Shown: positions 37,417 to 48,134, counted from the first letter of the stretch. The stretch: 64,000 bases of DNA from BPJU01 sp964425225 (GCA_964425225.1 CAYRMD010000007.1:1-64000); one strand, 5' to 3'. The notes: generated by a model not told the origin, from the sequence alone. A program made the numbers and translations.

Positions 37417-38254
37417 TCACCTTAGCACGGCTCTTGCCGTAACGCGGTAGCCGTAAGTTTTGTTTCCCGTTCTCAGCAATCTTAGTTCAGCAAGAAGTAG
37501 TCTGCGCGGGCGACAGACAAACCGGAAGACCTTGCGGTTGCTGGTGTTGCTTTTCAGCGATGGTAATTGTCCGTATCTCGATGGAAAGTGGAACGTAGCT
37601 GTAAGGCAGCTGGCTATTACCCGAGGTCGCTCTATCACTTCCGCAGAAGAATAGCAGAATGGCGCGCGGTGAAAAGGTCGATTCATGCAAAGAGGTTCCA
37701 TCAAAGCCTCGCTTACCAGAGCCTCGACCGGGAGGGAGCGACATGTCCGAGCTTCGACTGTGAAGGAGTGTCCCTGCAACAGAGCCGCGACCGTAAGGGA
37801 GCGGCCCTCTACGAATCGCGCCACGTTCGTTGATCCGCGCAGGTGAGGAACTCGCGGCTACAGTTCGTGCGTTACCCAGCTACATTGAGTTGGCGGTATA
37901 TTGCAGTAAGAGGCGCAGATTGACTTATGCCGGAGGCATTCTTAATAACTCACAATCTGGGTTGCGCAAGACCTTGGACAAACTTGATGTTCAGCAAGCT
38001 GATAATAGTTGCCACTAGGCCATCGGTTGATAGCTTCAGCTTGAGTCGGCAAGCATCGAACAGACTGTCGCACTCTACTGGCAGCGCGAATCGTATCCGC
38101 GATAATGGAGAGACGCATCGGACCACGCGTTTTGCCATAACAAACACACGAAACTTCCCAAGCCGCTTCCAACTCCTGACGAACGGAACTTTCACTACGA
38201 CACGAGAGGTTACATGCCTGCTGAGGGATACGTTGGAACCGCGCGGATTTTACT
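37417..38254. other. Intergenic stretch with repeat cluster
   Basis: No gene. Around 37590-37640 is a GTAGCTGTAAGGCAGCTGGCTATTACC block that recurs near 48340-48370 (GTGGCTGTAACGCAGCCGGCTATCACC), then the tandem repeat array at 37720-37813. The two places share the same order of parts, so this is a composite repeat. Confidence 0.5.
37720..37813 (+). repeat. Tandem GACCGTAAGGGAGCGG-type repeats
   Basis: Three consecutive units of about 30-33 bases, each starting AGCC or AGCT followed by CGACCG(T)(A)AGGGAGCG-like wording. The third unit is the best match to the consensus AGCCGCGACCGTAAGGGAGC. Other copies: 5704, 8530, 14949 (rev), 18404 (rev), 48409 and 48442. Confidence 0.65.
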
Positions 38255-38668
38255 ATGAAGATCGTACAGCTTTTCTCGCAAGATCTGTTGATCGTGTCTC
38301 AATTGAGGCCGCGATTACTTGAACATGGCTGGCAGTTACGCACCGATAAACTTCAAAGCGGTGCACCGCTCGCTGAGGGAGTCGATTGGATTCTGCTCGA
38401 TCTTGCAGCAATGGATGCTTCCGCCTTAAGTACCCTGAAGAACTCCATTGACCGATGGCGCACCGAAAAGCCTGAGCTTCGCATTTGGGCTTATGGTCCG
38501 CACGTGGATCGCGATCTATTAAGAGCTGCGCAAGATGCAGGTTGCAATGTCGTTGTACCACGTAGCCGCTTATTGTCCGAGTTAGAAAAACATTTGACCA
38601 ATCCGGTCAAAGGTGGTTCTCTTGAAGACGATTTAACGCACAGGCGCAAAGGCGCAGAGGGGCAGTAG
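38255..38668 (+). CDS. Small receiver-like protein of unknown function
   Basis: 137 residues with one alpha/beta domain: MKIVQLFSQDLLIVSQLRPRLLEHGW, EGVDWILLDLAAMDAS (an Asp in the phospho-acceptor position, LLDLAA), LRIWAYGPHVDRDLLRAAQDAGCNVVVPRSRLLSELEKHL. This looks like a response-regulator receiver in which the switch Lys region is replaced by VVVPRS. No output domain and no kinase beside it. The last 13 residues (DLTHRRKGAEGQ region) are coded by a dispersed repeat (38631-38663), so the original C-terminus was probably overwritten. Compare the longer receiver-like protein at 8725. Confidence 0.6.
   Translation: MKIVQLFSQDLLIVSQLRPRLLEHGWQLRTDKLQSGAPLAEGVDWILLDLAAMDASALSTLKNSIDRWRTEKPELRIWAYGPHVDRDLLRAAQDAGCNVVVPRSRLLSELEKHLTNPVKGGSLEDDLTHRRKGAEGQ
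38631..38663 (+). repeat. Short AACGCACAGGCGCAAAGG repeat forming a coding tail
   Basis: Good copy of the scattered short repeat, lying wholly inside the 3' end of the receiver-like gene and adding the residues THRRKGAEGQ before the stop. Confidence 0.75.
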
Positions 38669-38983
38669 AATAAAAAAAGAGAGCTAATCTAGATCGGGTG
38701 ACGGTTTGGGGAGAGTATTTTTGCACAACGCGTGTGTGGTTTTTATTTGTGGGTAAGTCGTTACCACAGTAGCCTCGTGGTAGCGGTGGTGCGCTTCTTT
38801 CTGTCCACCATTTGTCACGGCGGAAGTTAGCTCAGGGCGTCGAACCTATTACGGACTGGCACGATTATTGGTAAACGCTAAGGTCCGTGGCAGAGTGGAA
38901 TTTCTTGAAAAAGACTTCGCCGTTTTTCACAATCACTATGCTTTGGGATGGAGCACGTTGTGTCCCGTTCACCGGTCGAGAAG
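38669..38983. other. Convergent gap, nothing recognised
   Basis: About 315 bases between two converging genes. No gene and no clear hairpin-plus-T terminator seen. Confidence 0.35.
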
Positions 38984-40252
38984 CTATGGATAGCGGCTGA
39001 CGATTATTACCGAATTGATGCCGAGCATACCGAAAGAATTATTCAGTATGTAGCGAACTCGTTTTAAACGGCACGGTTGATTTGCTACCACGTTGGGCAA
39101 ATAGCAGGCCGGATCTAGCTCGTCGAGGTTGATCGTCGGGTGGCACCAGCCGTCCACGTAAGAAGGAAGATTACCCGCCAGTTCCAGGGCTCCGGCCGCT
39201 CCCATCGCATGGCCAATAAAGCTTTTGGTGTTATTAAAGTAGGTGTTCGGGCAATCATCAAAGACGCTTCGAAGGGCCTGACATTCTTGCTCGTCTCCAA
39301 CGGGAGTACCCGTGGCATGAGTACTTACGATATCGATTTCATGTGGCACTAGGTTGGCTCGTTGGAGTGCCTGACGGATACATTCGGCCTGGCGTTCAGC
39401 GTTGGGCAGGACTACGTCCGTGGCGTCCGTGTTCATGGCATAGCCGACCACCTCGGCGTATATACGAGCCTGTCGGCGCAGGGCGTCGGCCAACCGTTCC
39501 AGGACAAAGATGCAACCACCTTCCGCGACGACTATCCCGGTGCGCTTTCGGTCAAAAGGTCGCGAGGCTTTGGTGGGATCGGGATGATCGGCCAGAGCAC
39601 CTTGGCTACGAAAACCTGCAAAAATGCCAAACGAGTGGATACTTTCGGAGACGCCTCCGGCCAAGGCCACATCGCATTCACCCAACCTCAGCATTTGCAC
39701 TCCTTGAATAAGTCCAGCGTTTCCAGCAGCGCAGGCTGCCCCGATGGTGTAATGCGGGCCGCATACTCCCAGGTTCAAGGCCACTTCGCCGGCCGGATTG
39801 TTGGCGATGGTGCGAGGATTATGGTGGTGGGACCAATATTGAAGGTCGTAGTCGTACTGTTTCAGTTGATAGATCTCATTTTCCGTTTCTACATTGCCAT
39901 GTTCGGTTATTCCCAGATATACGCCGACGCGGTGCCGATTGAGTTGTTGCAGCTTAAGGCCAGCGTCGGCTAACGCCTCGTGCGCGCAATAAACGCCGAT
40001 ACTGCCTGCTCGAGTACCTCGACGAAGTTCACGGCGATCCTGGTAGCGTAAGGCATCGAACTCACAGACTCCTGCAAGGGTTGTACCCACATAGCGGATC
40101 TCGTAACGGCGAACCCCGCTGCGGCCAGCCAGTAATGCTTCGCGAAACTCGGATAATGAGTTGCCATTGGGGGCTGTAAGCCCTACGCCCGTGATGACAA
40201 TACGATCGTCGGCTGACACGATGGAGCACTCACCTGTGTGATCGAAAACCAT
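38984..40252 (-). CDS. Beta-ketoacyl-ACP synthase (KAS II/FabF-like)
   Basis: About 422 residues from ATG 40252; a GTG at about 40219 with AGGTGAG upstream is an alternative start, and a longer frame goes to 40393. It condenses malonyl-ACP with an acyl chain. Thiolase-fold landmarks: RIVITGVGLTAPNGNSLSEFREALLAGRSGV, active-site Cys in TIGAACAAGNAGL, His in THATGTPVGDEQECQAL, and His in NNTKSFIGHAMGAAGALEL. The surrounding residues (EHGNVETENEIYQLKQYDYDLQYWSHHHNPRTIANN) are unlike typical FabF, suggesting a specialised member. No ACP or reductase gene is next to it. It may act with the nearby carrier-thioesterase protein, but strand and distance give no support for one operon. Confidence 0.88.
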   Translation of the reverse strand: MVFDHTGECSIVSADDRIVITGVGLTAPNGNSLSEFREALLAGRSGVRRYEIRYVGTTLAGVCEFDALRYQDRRELRRGTRAGSIGVYCAHEALADAGLKLQQLNRHRVGVYLGITEHGNVETENEIYQLKQYDYDLQYWSHHHNPRTIANNPAGEVALNLGVCGPHYTIGAACAAGNAGLIQGVQMLRLGECDVALAGGVSESIHSFGIFAGFRSQGALADHPDPTKASRPFDRKRTGIVVAEGGCIFVLERLADALRRQARIYAEVVGYAMNTDATDVVLPNAERQAECIRQALQRANLVPHEIDIVSTHATGTPVGDEQECQALRSVFDDCPNTYFNNTKSFIGHAMGAAGALELAGNLPSYVDGWCHPTINLDELDPACYLPNVVANQPCRLKRVRYILNNSFGMLGINSVIIVSRYP

Positions 40253-40588
40253 CCTGCCTGGGAACCGGACGTTTTCTACATCGCCCGGCCGTATTTCGCA
40301 ATGTCCCACCGCAGATACCGGTTGTTGGCCCGAACCGGGCAACTTTCCGAACCTTGGCTTAGACGGCGGGAGCCGGGCCGCCAGGGGTGTCACCCCACTA
40401 GCCTCGACATGCCATACCGGCGAAGCTAGAATTTATGATCCGGTTGTGGTCCGCTACAGGGTTCCAGGGCTGGGTTCGCGATTCGAGTATTGCTGTTGGT
40501 TACCGAGGGGCTGTAGCTCGTAGGGCAATCTACCGGACGGGGCACGATGCGTGTGACCAGCCTCCCCTTTTCGGGGTGAACAAAAGCT

Positions 40589-42067
40589 ATGTTTGAGATA
40601 CTTCGTAATGGACTGACGAGTGCATTGCGGGTCTTGCAAGGAAAGGCCCGTTTGACGGAAGCCAATATGCGCGAAGGGCTCCGGCTGGTCGAGAACTCGC
40701 TGTTGGAAGCTGACGTCAATGTAGATGTAGTCCGGCAGTTTATGGAGCGAGTTTCCGCCAAGGCTCTTGGCGAAAAAGTCCTAAACTCGCTCGACCCCAG
40801 CCATCAACTGTTGCTAATTGTGTATAAGGAACTCGTCGAGCTATTAGGGCCAGCGGACCCGACGCTGCCGATGAAAAAGGACGTCAACGTCGTGATGATG
40901 TGTGGCTTGCAGGGTTCCGGCAAGACCACCACGTGCGGCAAGCTAGCTCGATTGCTCTTAGAACGCAACATCCGCCCCATGCTTGTGGCAGCCGACCTGC
41001 AACGCCCAGCAGCGATTGAACAGTTACAGATTATTGGCCAACAGTTGCAAGTCCCGGTTTACAGTGAACCGGGCGCAACGGATCCGGTCGAGGTCTGTTC
41101 GCATGCCGTACGGCGCGCGGGTGAAGAACAGTGCCGGATGGTGATTTTGGATACGGCCGGCCGCCTGGCCATCGACCGCGAGCTGATGGATCAGTTGGTG
41201 CGCATCGACCGCTTGGTCCAACCGGACTCTGTGTTGTTGGTCGTCGACGGCATGATGGGCCAGGACGCGGTGCAAAGCGCCCGAGCGTTTAACGACGCGC
41301 TGGAGCTCAACGGCCTCATCATGACGAAACTCGACGGCGACGCTCGCGGTGGAGCTTTATTGTCGGTACGCGCCGTTACCGGCGTTCCCGTAAAATTCAT
41401 CGGTACCGGCGAGCACTTGGACGCTCTGGAGCCCCTCTATCCGGAAGGCATGGCCCGGCGCATTTTGGGCTTGGGCGACATGCTGGCTCTGGCCACCGAA
41501 GCGCAGCGGCTGGTGGATCAAGAGGAGCGTGCGCGGCTCGAACAAAAGCTGCGCGAACGCGCCTTTACGCTGGATGATTTTAAGAGCCAAATGGAAAAAC
41601 TGGTCCGGCCAGGCTTGTTACAGCGCTTCATGAGCCTCATGCCCGGAATGGAGCAGCTCCGCGAGTTGATGGGAGACGAGGATGCGGTCGTCGCGCTACG
41701 CCGTACCATCGGTATTATAAATTCGATGACTCCGGAGGAGCGCCGTAACCCGGACATTATCGATTTGAACCGCCGAAACCGCATCGCCCGCGGCGCCGGT
41801 GTTTCGCCCGCGGAGGTCAATCAAGTACTCAAACAATTCGACGTCATGCGCGGCATGATGCAGGATCTTGCACACGTAAGCCCGACGCAACGGCTTGGAT
41901 TCATCCAGCAAATGCAACAGGCAGTTGTACGCGATCCGTACAGCATGCCGCAGCGTATGAAAAAAGGAACGGGCAAGCGCTTAACCAGTCAAGAGCGCGA
42001 ACGCTTACGATTACAGCGGGAAAAAGAATTGCGACGCCGCAAGCGCCAGCAACGACGGAGTGGTTGA
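40589..42067 (+). CDS. ffh: Signal recognition particle protein Ffh
   Basis: 492 residues. It binds 4.5S RNA and signal sequences and, with FtsY, targets membrane proteins. N domain, then G domain with P-loop GLQGSGKTTT (~106-115), DTAGRLAIDRELMDQL, MTKLDGDARGGALLSV and GTGEHLDALEPLYPEGMARRILGLGD. The M domain (~300-492) is Met-rich with RNA-binding helices (MTPEERRNPDIIDLNRRNRIARGAGVS). Basic tail RRRKRQQRRSG. It opens the conserved order ffh-rpsP-trmD-rplS, divergent from the ketosynthase gene. Confidence 0.97.
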   Translation: MFEILRNGLTSALRVLQGKARLTEANMREGLRLVENSLLEADVNVDVVRQFMERVSAKALGEKVLNSLDPSHQLLLIVYKELVELLGPADPTLPMKKDVNVVMMCGLQGSGKTTTCGKLARLLLERNIRPMLVAADLQRPAAIEQLQIIGQQLQVPVYSEPGATDPVEVCSHAVRRAGEEQCRMVILDTAGRLAIDRELMDQLVRIDRLVQPDSVLLVVDGMMGQDAVQSARAFNDALELNGLIMTKLDGDARGGALLSVRAVTGVPVKFIGTGEHLDALEPLYPEGMARRILGLGDMLALATEAQRLVDQEERARLEQKLRERAFTLDDFKSQMEKLVRPGLLQRFMSLMPGMEQLRELMGDEDAVVALRRTIGIINSMTPEERRNPDIIDLNRRNRIARGAGVSPAEVNQVLKQFDVMRGMMQDLAHVSPTQRLGFIQQMQQAVVRDPYSMPQRMKKGTGKRLTSQERERLRLQREKELRRRKRQQRRSG

Positions 42068-42164
42068 TCGTTCTTGAGCCTGCCGCGTCCACCCGTTCCA
42101 TCGGTAACGGCTGGTGGAACCGAAAACCGGTACCGAGAGTGGAAAGGAGAGGTATAAGGTAACT

Positions 42165-42536
42165 ATGGCAGTACGAATCCGAATGAAACGCATGGGCCGT
42201 AAACATCGGCCCTTTTACCGCATCTGTGCGATGGACTCGCGGGCACCGCGCGACGGCAAAATCTTGGAAGAATTGGGCTACTACGACCCCATGGTGCCAG
42301 AAACCGACGCGCGCGCCATTCTCAATGGTGAGCGCATCGCATACTGGCTAAGCGTCGGCGCGCAACCGACCGAAAAGGTCAAGATACTCATAAAGAAATA
42401 CGGCAAAAACGGTACGCACTTGCAAAAGCAAGCCGAAGCCATCGAACGGCTTCGCAATGCGGTGCACAATCGCCAAATGCCACCGTTGCCAAAGTTCGTG
42501 GCAAGTGCTGAGGCCACCACAAGCTCCAATACATAG
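42165..42536 (+). CDS. rpsP: Ribosomal protein bS16
   Basis: 123 residues from ATG 42165 with TAAGGT six bases before it; the longer frame to 42114 is not used. Begins MAVRIRMKRMGRKHRPFYRICAMDSRAPRDGK and continues ILEELGYYDP, typical bS16. The C-terminus is about 40 residues longer than in E. coli (AEAIERLRNAVHNRQMPPLPK..), an extension seen in several phyla. Lies between ffh and trmD. Confidence 0.96.
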   Translation: MAVRIRMKRMGRKHRPFYRICAMDSRAPRDGKILEELGYYDPMVPETDARAILNGERIAYWLSVGAQPTEKVKILIKKYGKNGTHLQKQAEAIERLRNAVHNRQMPPLPKFVASAEATTSSNT

Positions 42537-42665
42537 AAGCAACGCCCAAACAAGCCGTTTTCCCTAAGCTCTGGGAAATCGCGGCTGATGGGCAGGAACC
42601 CAAGGCGGCGATCGGATGTCGGGCTTGGTAACTTCTTGCCCACAGCCGGCGGCAAGATGCTCACC

Positions 42666-43382
42666 ATGCGATTCGACATCATAACGCTGTTTCCTAAGAT
42701 CTTTACAGGCTACTTGGGTGAAAGCCTGTTGGCCAAGGCGCGCCGCCGAGGACGTATCGAGGTCTATTTGCACGATTTGCGGCTGTGGTCCCCCGATAAG
42801 AAACATCATAAGGTCGACGACCGACCCTATGGCGGTGGCCCCGGCATGGTTATTCGAGTCGAACCGGTGGTCGAATGCGTCGAGGCGGTGCAGCAAATGT
42901 GCGACCAACCCGGACGGCTGTTGTTAATGAGCCCGACAGGACGCCCCCTGGATCAAGCGCTGGTTCGAGAACTAGCCGCTTGCCAGCGGCTGATCCTGCT
43001 GTGCGGGCGCTACGAAGGATTCGATCAGCGGGTCTTCGACCTGCTAAACCCGGAACCGGTCTCGATCGGTCCGTACGTGCTCAATGGCGGCGAAGTCGCA
43101 GCTATGGTCATTATGGACGCGGTGGTTCGCTGGGTTCCCGGTGTGTTGGGCAACGAGGATAGCAGCCTCAGTGACTCTTTTTCGCACGGTTCGCACTATG
43201 TAAAGGCTGCTCAATATACGCGACCACCCGAATATCGTGGTCTTAAAGTGCCAGAGGTGCTACTGAGTGGTAACCACGAGCAGATTCGCCGCTGGCGGGA
43301 ACAGGACAGCCACCGCCGCAGCGAAGCACTCCTCCAGCAACTTCAGCGTCAAGAATCCCATTCCAAAAGCGACCCACGGTAG
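42666..43382 (+). CDS. trmD: tRNA (guanine37-N1)-methyltransferase TrmD
   Basis: 238 residues from ATG 42666 (MRFDIITLFP); an ATG three codons earlier is possible. It methylates G37 in tRNAs reading CNN codons and prevents frameshifting. Trefoil-knot SPOUT signatures: VDDRPYGGGPGMV, LLMSPTGRPLDQ, LILLCGRYEGFDQRV, SIGPYVLNGGEVAAMVIMDAVVRWVPGVLGNEDS, and PPEYRGLKVPEVLLSGNHEQIRRWR. All typical. The 129-base gap from rpsP is somewhat long but co-transcription is likely. Confidence 0.96.
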   Translation: MRFDIITLFPKIFTGYLGESLLAKARRRGRIEVYLHDLRLWSPDKKHHKVDDRPYGGGPGMVIRVEPVVECVEAVQQMCDQPGRLLLMSPTGRPLDQALVRELAACQRLILLCGRYEGFDQRVFDLLNPEPVSIGPYVLNGGEVAAMVIMDAVVRWVPGVLGNEDSSLSDSFSHGSHYVKAAQYTRPPEYRGLKVPEVLLSGNHEQIRRWREQDSHRRSEALLQQLQRQESHSKSDPR

Positions 43383-43785
43383 CCTAGCGTCGACGGATAT
43401 CGAGGCTCTTGAAAGGCACCGACCTCGACTTTCGCCATTTTCTCGCTCCGGCCACCCAATTTATCCCGATTCGGCAGACCGCCAGCGTTTCTTTCCATCT
43501 ACTGGGCGTTCTCGCTAATCTTTTGCGTTAGCCATATTCCGTCCTGAAGCCGACCGTTGGGGATTCTAAACGCGCGGGTTGCCGAGGTTCTTTTAGAGGC
43601 TTTAGAAAAACTGCGAGCGGCTGGACCACTCCTGTTGTCAAGAACACCGATTTCGGCGAAGCTAATCAGGGATGCGATACGAAACACCGGTGGATAGCCG
43701 GGTTGTTACCAAAACGGGGTTGGTGGCAAACTACGTCCTTGGCAGGAACGGAACGTTTTAGCTTCCGATAACAAGAGGTGGAATT
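43383..43785. other. Gap between trmD and rplS
   Basis: About 400 bases with no gene. This is unusual because trmD and rplS are normally close. It may hold a separate promoter or leader for rplS; I see no recognised RNA motif. Confidence 0.4.
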
Positions 43786-44217
43786 ATGAGTGAACAATCG
43801 GTAACGGCAGGCCCGTCGAGCCTTTCCGGCTCGGAATTGAACAACAAGGGGGCTCTTATCAAAGCTGTCGAGCAAACGTGCATGAAGACGGAAATCCCGC
43901 ACTTCGAGGTTGGGGACATTGTGGATGTCCATACCAAGATCCTGGAAGGCAATAAAGAACGCATTCAGATTTTCTCGGGTACCGTGATCGCTCGTAGCGG
44001 CGGCGGTGCGCGCGAAATGTTCACGGTAAGACGGATCGTTGCCGGAGAAGGGGTTGAGCGAAAATTCCCGCTGCATTCGCCGCGGATTGTCAAGATCGAG
44101 GTGAAGCGGTCCAACGTTGTGCGTCGAGCGAAGCTGTACTATTTGCGGAAGCGGACGGGCAAAGGCACACGACTTCGTGAACGCCGCGTGACAACTCAAG
44201 TCCAAGGCGAGGAATGA
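43786..44217 (+). CDS. rplS: Ribosomal protein bL19
   Basis: 143 residues; AGAGGTGG before the ATG. The core is standard: FEVGDIVDVHTKILEGNKERIQIFSGTVIARSGGGAREMFTVRRI..GVERKFPLHSPRIVKIEVKRSNVVRRAKLYYLRKRTGKGTRLRER. An N-terminal extension of about 20 residues (MSEQSVTAGPSSLSGSEL) is not in most bL19 proteins. It sits at the subunit interface of the ribosome. Confidence 0.97.
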   Translation: MSEQSVTAGPSSLSGSELNNKGALIKAVEQTCMKTEIPHFEVGDIVDVHTKILEGNKERIQIFSGTVIARSGGGAREMFTVRRIVAGEGVERKFPLHSPRIVKIEVKRSNVVRRAKLYYLRKRTGKGTRLRERRVTTQVQGEE

Positions 44218-44437
44218 TATCGTCCGGTCGGCGGGGCTACTTGCGATAGTACCCCAACCGATATCGGATACCCATCCCCGCCACAATAGCGCAGCAGTCC
44301 GGCATGCTGGAAGCAGCGATAGGCTGGCGAGCTATAGCGCGCGGTGGAACTGCCCGGTCGGCTACATACCTACTTTCGAATTGCGCTGCTTGGACCGGGC
44401 CGGAGCGCGCCATGCGCGGGAAGTGGAAGGCCGGTGC

Positions 44438-44887
44438 ATGGTGAGGTGGCTTTTCGAGCTATCGAGGCTTTTTGTCTGGCGATGGCGAAACGACTGTCGT
44501 TCCAGGTCAGTGCCTGATGGGAGCCACTTAGGGGTTTGGGGAGAAAGTGCCGCTGCCCGGTCGGCCCAGACTCGGGGGTGGCGTGTGGTGGCTCGCAACG
44601 TGGTGACGCCGTTCGGTGAAATCGACTTGGTCGTTTTTGACGGCCAGCGTGTGTTGCTCGTAGAAGTCAAAACACGTACCGCACCGCTGGAAGAACGAGA
44701 GGCCTGGTTACCTCATCCGGATCAGATACGGCGATTGGAGCGATCAGCTCACTGGTATCGACAACGGCATCGGCTTATCGACCTTCCAGCTCGGCTGGCG
44801 TTTTGCCAAGTGCGATGGACGCCTAACGGAAATCCAGAAGTAGCTTGGTGGATCGATCCATGGGAGGAGTGCCGGTCACCGGGATGA
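44438..44887 (+). CDS. yraN: YraN/UPF0102-family nuclease-like protein
   Basis: 149 residues from ATG 44438, with GAAGG about nine bases upstream; a longer frame starts at 44381. The YraN (UPF0102) endonuclease-like fold is visible: GESAAARSAQTRGWRVVARNVVTPFGEIDLVVFDGQRVLLVEVKTRT, containing the E-I-D and E-V-K residues of the PD-(D/E)XK type. YraN often lies near rplS and rnhB in bacteria, as here. Precise role unknown. The N-terminal ~30 residues (WLFELSRLFVWRWRND) are additional. Confidence 0.85.
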   Translation: MVRWLFELSRLFVWRWRNDCRSRSVPDGSHLGVWGESAAARSAQTRGWRVVARNVVTPFGEIDLVVFDGQRVLLVEVKTRTAPLEEREAWLPHPDQIRRLERSAHWYRQRHRLIDLPARLAFCQVRWTPNGNPEVAWWIDPWEECRSPG

Positions 44888-44964
44888 TGGGAGTCCGAAG
44901 ATGGCTAACCCCGAGTATCGACTGCCTTGCGCATCGCGGGTGCTCGTTTGCTAGGTAACGCAAC

Positions 44965-45672
44965 ATGACTCAGTTGGCTCAGCGATCTGCCGTCGTGCTC
45001 GTTAGTGGCGGAATGGATTCTGCCACGGTGCTGGCCATCGCGCGACAGGAGGGGTACCGGCTTTTTGCAATGAGTTTCCGCTATGGCCAGCGCCATGCAG
45101 TCGAATTGCAAGCCGCCGCACGAATCTGCCGGGGCAGCGGTGTCGAGCAGCATCGGATTGTGGACATTGACTTGCGAGCCTTCGGCGGTTCAGCTTTGAC
45201 CGATCAACTACCGGTGCCGAAAAGTCGAAGCTGGGAAGAATTAGGCACCGGGATACCGATCACGTACGTGCCGGCACGTAACACGATTTTTTTGTCGTAT
45301 GCACTGGCTTGGGGTGAAGTTTTGGGCACCGGTGACATCTTTCTTGGGGTAAACGCGATCGATTATAGCGGTTATCCGGATTGCCGCCCCGAATATATAG
45401 CTGCTTTTGAAACGATGGCCAACTTGGCGTTAAAAGCTGCTGTGGAAGGTTCGCTCCGAGTGCGGATTCACACGCCGCTTATCTATGCGAGTAAGGCAGA
45501 AATCATCCGGCGAGGCATCGCGTTGGGTGTCGATTATTCGCTGACCGTTAGCTGCTATGACCCGGATGACGAAGGGAAGGCCTGTGGCGCGTGCGACGCA
45601 TGTCAATTGAGGCGGCGAGGTTTTCAGGAAGCCGGTATTCCAGATCCGACCCTCTATCAAGAAAAATCATGA
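44965..45672 (+). CDS. queC: 7-cyano-7-deazaguanine synthase QueC
   Basis: 235 residues. Makes preQ0 from CDG with ammonia and ATP in queuosine synthesis. ATP-pyrophosphatase loop VLVSGGMDSATVLA (14-19), FRYGQRHAVEL, YVPARNTIFLSYALAWGE, GVNAIDYSGYPDCRPEYI and a C-terminal zinc site SCYDPDDEGKACGACDACQLRRRGF with four Cys. TAGGTAACG precedes the ATG. The stop overlaps a possible ATG (TCATGA), but the 36-codon frame that follows has no recognised content. Other que genes are not in the window. Confidence 0.96.
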   Translation: MTQLAQRSAVVLVSGGMDSATVLAIARQEGYRLFAMSFRYGQRHAVELQAAARICRGSGVEQHRIVDIDLRAFGGSALTDQLPVPKSRSWEELGTGIPITYVPARNTIFLSYALAWGEVLGTGDIFLGVNAIDYSGYPDCRPEYIAAFETMANLALKAAVEGSLRVRIHTPLIYASKAEIIRRGIALGVDYSLTVSCYDPDDEGKACGACDACQLRRRGFQEAGIPDPTLYQEKS

Positions 45673-46143
45673 CGTTTTGCACGATTTCCCGTGGTAGTTA
45701 TCTTCTCGAAGAGTCCTTGGCGGACCCTCTGTTACTCGGAGCGATCGGTTGTCGGCGGAAAGGAGCAGTGCCCGTATAAAGGGCTTGTTGGGCCAGGTAA
45801 AGTCCCAGGATATCGTCACGGCAGCGTGGAACGAGTTATGTGCCATCGGATAAAGTTATGTCCCATCGGGTAAACAGTGCAGGTAGTTTCGCGGGCGGGG
45901 TTCAGGTTAGCGACGAAGTATTCTGCTGGTAGGTGTGCGTAAAAAAATTCGTGCCCGTCGACTTGACGCGCTCGCTGGACAGAGCGATATTTGTAATCGA
46001 ACAGTTTAGCGATTGGCCCAATGGAAAGAGACATTGGCCAAGCAATCGTTAAGTGACCGCCGGACGAGCCAATGGCTGAGGAATTAAAGTCGCGGCTCGT
46101 AGCCAGCCGATATGCGGTCGGCAGGGGTTTCTTCTTACCCCTC
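45673..46143. other. Gap with possible insertion-sequence end remnant
   Basis: At 45834-45874 the phrase GTTATGTGCCATCGGATAAA is followed by GTTATGTCCCATCGGGTAAA. This is a direct repeat in the style of transposase-binding ends of IS elements. A reverse-strand frame at 45816-46034 (72 codons) reads through it and could be the end of a dead transposase. Not certain. Confidence 0.35.
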
Positions 46144-46147
46144 TTGA

Positions 46148-46212
46148 CTTCCTAGTGAAGAAGAAGAAAATCACAGGTGTCTGAAGACGCGTGTGAGTCG
46201 TTCACTAGGAAG
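46148..46212. repeat. Inverted repeat upstream of the 16S promoter
   Basis: CTTCCTAGTGAA (46148-46159) and its exact reverse complement TTCACTAGGAAG (46201-46212) enclose a 41-base loop. TTGAC lies next to the left arm and GTTGTCAAG beyond the right arm, extending the symmetry. It may be a regulatory site, a terminator of upstream reading or a mobile-element scar. Confidence 0.6.
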
Positions 46213-46248
46213 CCGTTGGTTGTCAAGTTCAGTGCGACCGATTGGTGC

Positions 46249-46276
46249 TTGACAACCTAGCGGTGTTCAATAAAAT
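46249..46276 (+). promoter_or_regulatory. Probable 16S rRNA promoter
   Basis: TTGACA, 16-base spacer, TAAAAT, about 245 bases before the mature 16S start. A second TTGACT at 46144 could be the -35 of an upstream promoter. A 5' leader of this length is usual for rRNA processing. Confidence 0.6.
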
Positions 46277-46522
46277 AGCGGGTCCCAAGCTGACCTGCGT
46301 CACGCTTCAGAGCGTGGCTATTTGGATCTTTGACAATTCGGTGGAGATGCCTTTTCCGTCAACCGGTTTGAGGTTGTGTGGAACGATTTTAAACCTGGCG
46401 CCTGGGCGACCTGGGTGCTGGGGCGTAGCGCGAGCTACGTGTCGAGTCAAACCACTTCAGGATTGGCTCATTCGCCGTGGTGGTAGCCGAGCGATCGGCG
46501 GCCGTCGCGGACAAGCAAATAC

Positions 46523-48063
<1,541 letters not shown>

Positions 48064-48134
48064 CCTTGACCTGCATGTGGTGACACGGCAGGTCCAAATG
48101 TGGTCACAACGCGCAAACCGCAACAGAAAAGGCG

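Noticed and set aside
37720..37813. CRISPR array
   Set aside because: Only three diverged units with almost no spacer and no cas genes; it is a simple tandem repeat.
45670..45780. 36-codon frame overlapping the queC stop by ATGA
   Set aside because: The overlap is suggestive of coupling, but the peptide has no recognisable content and leads into decayed DNA.
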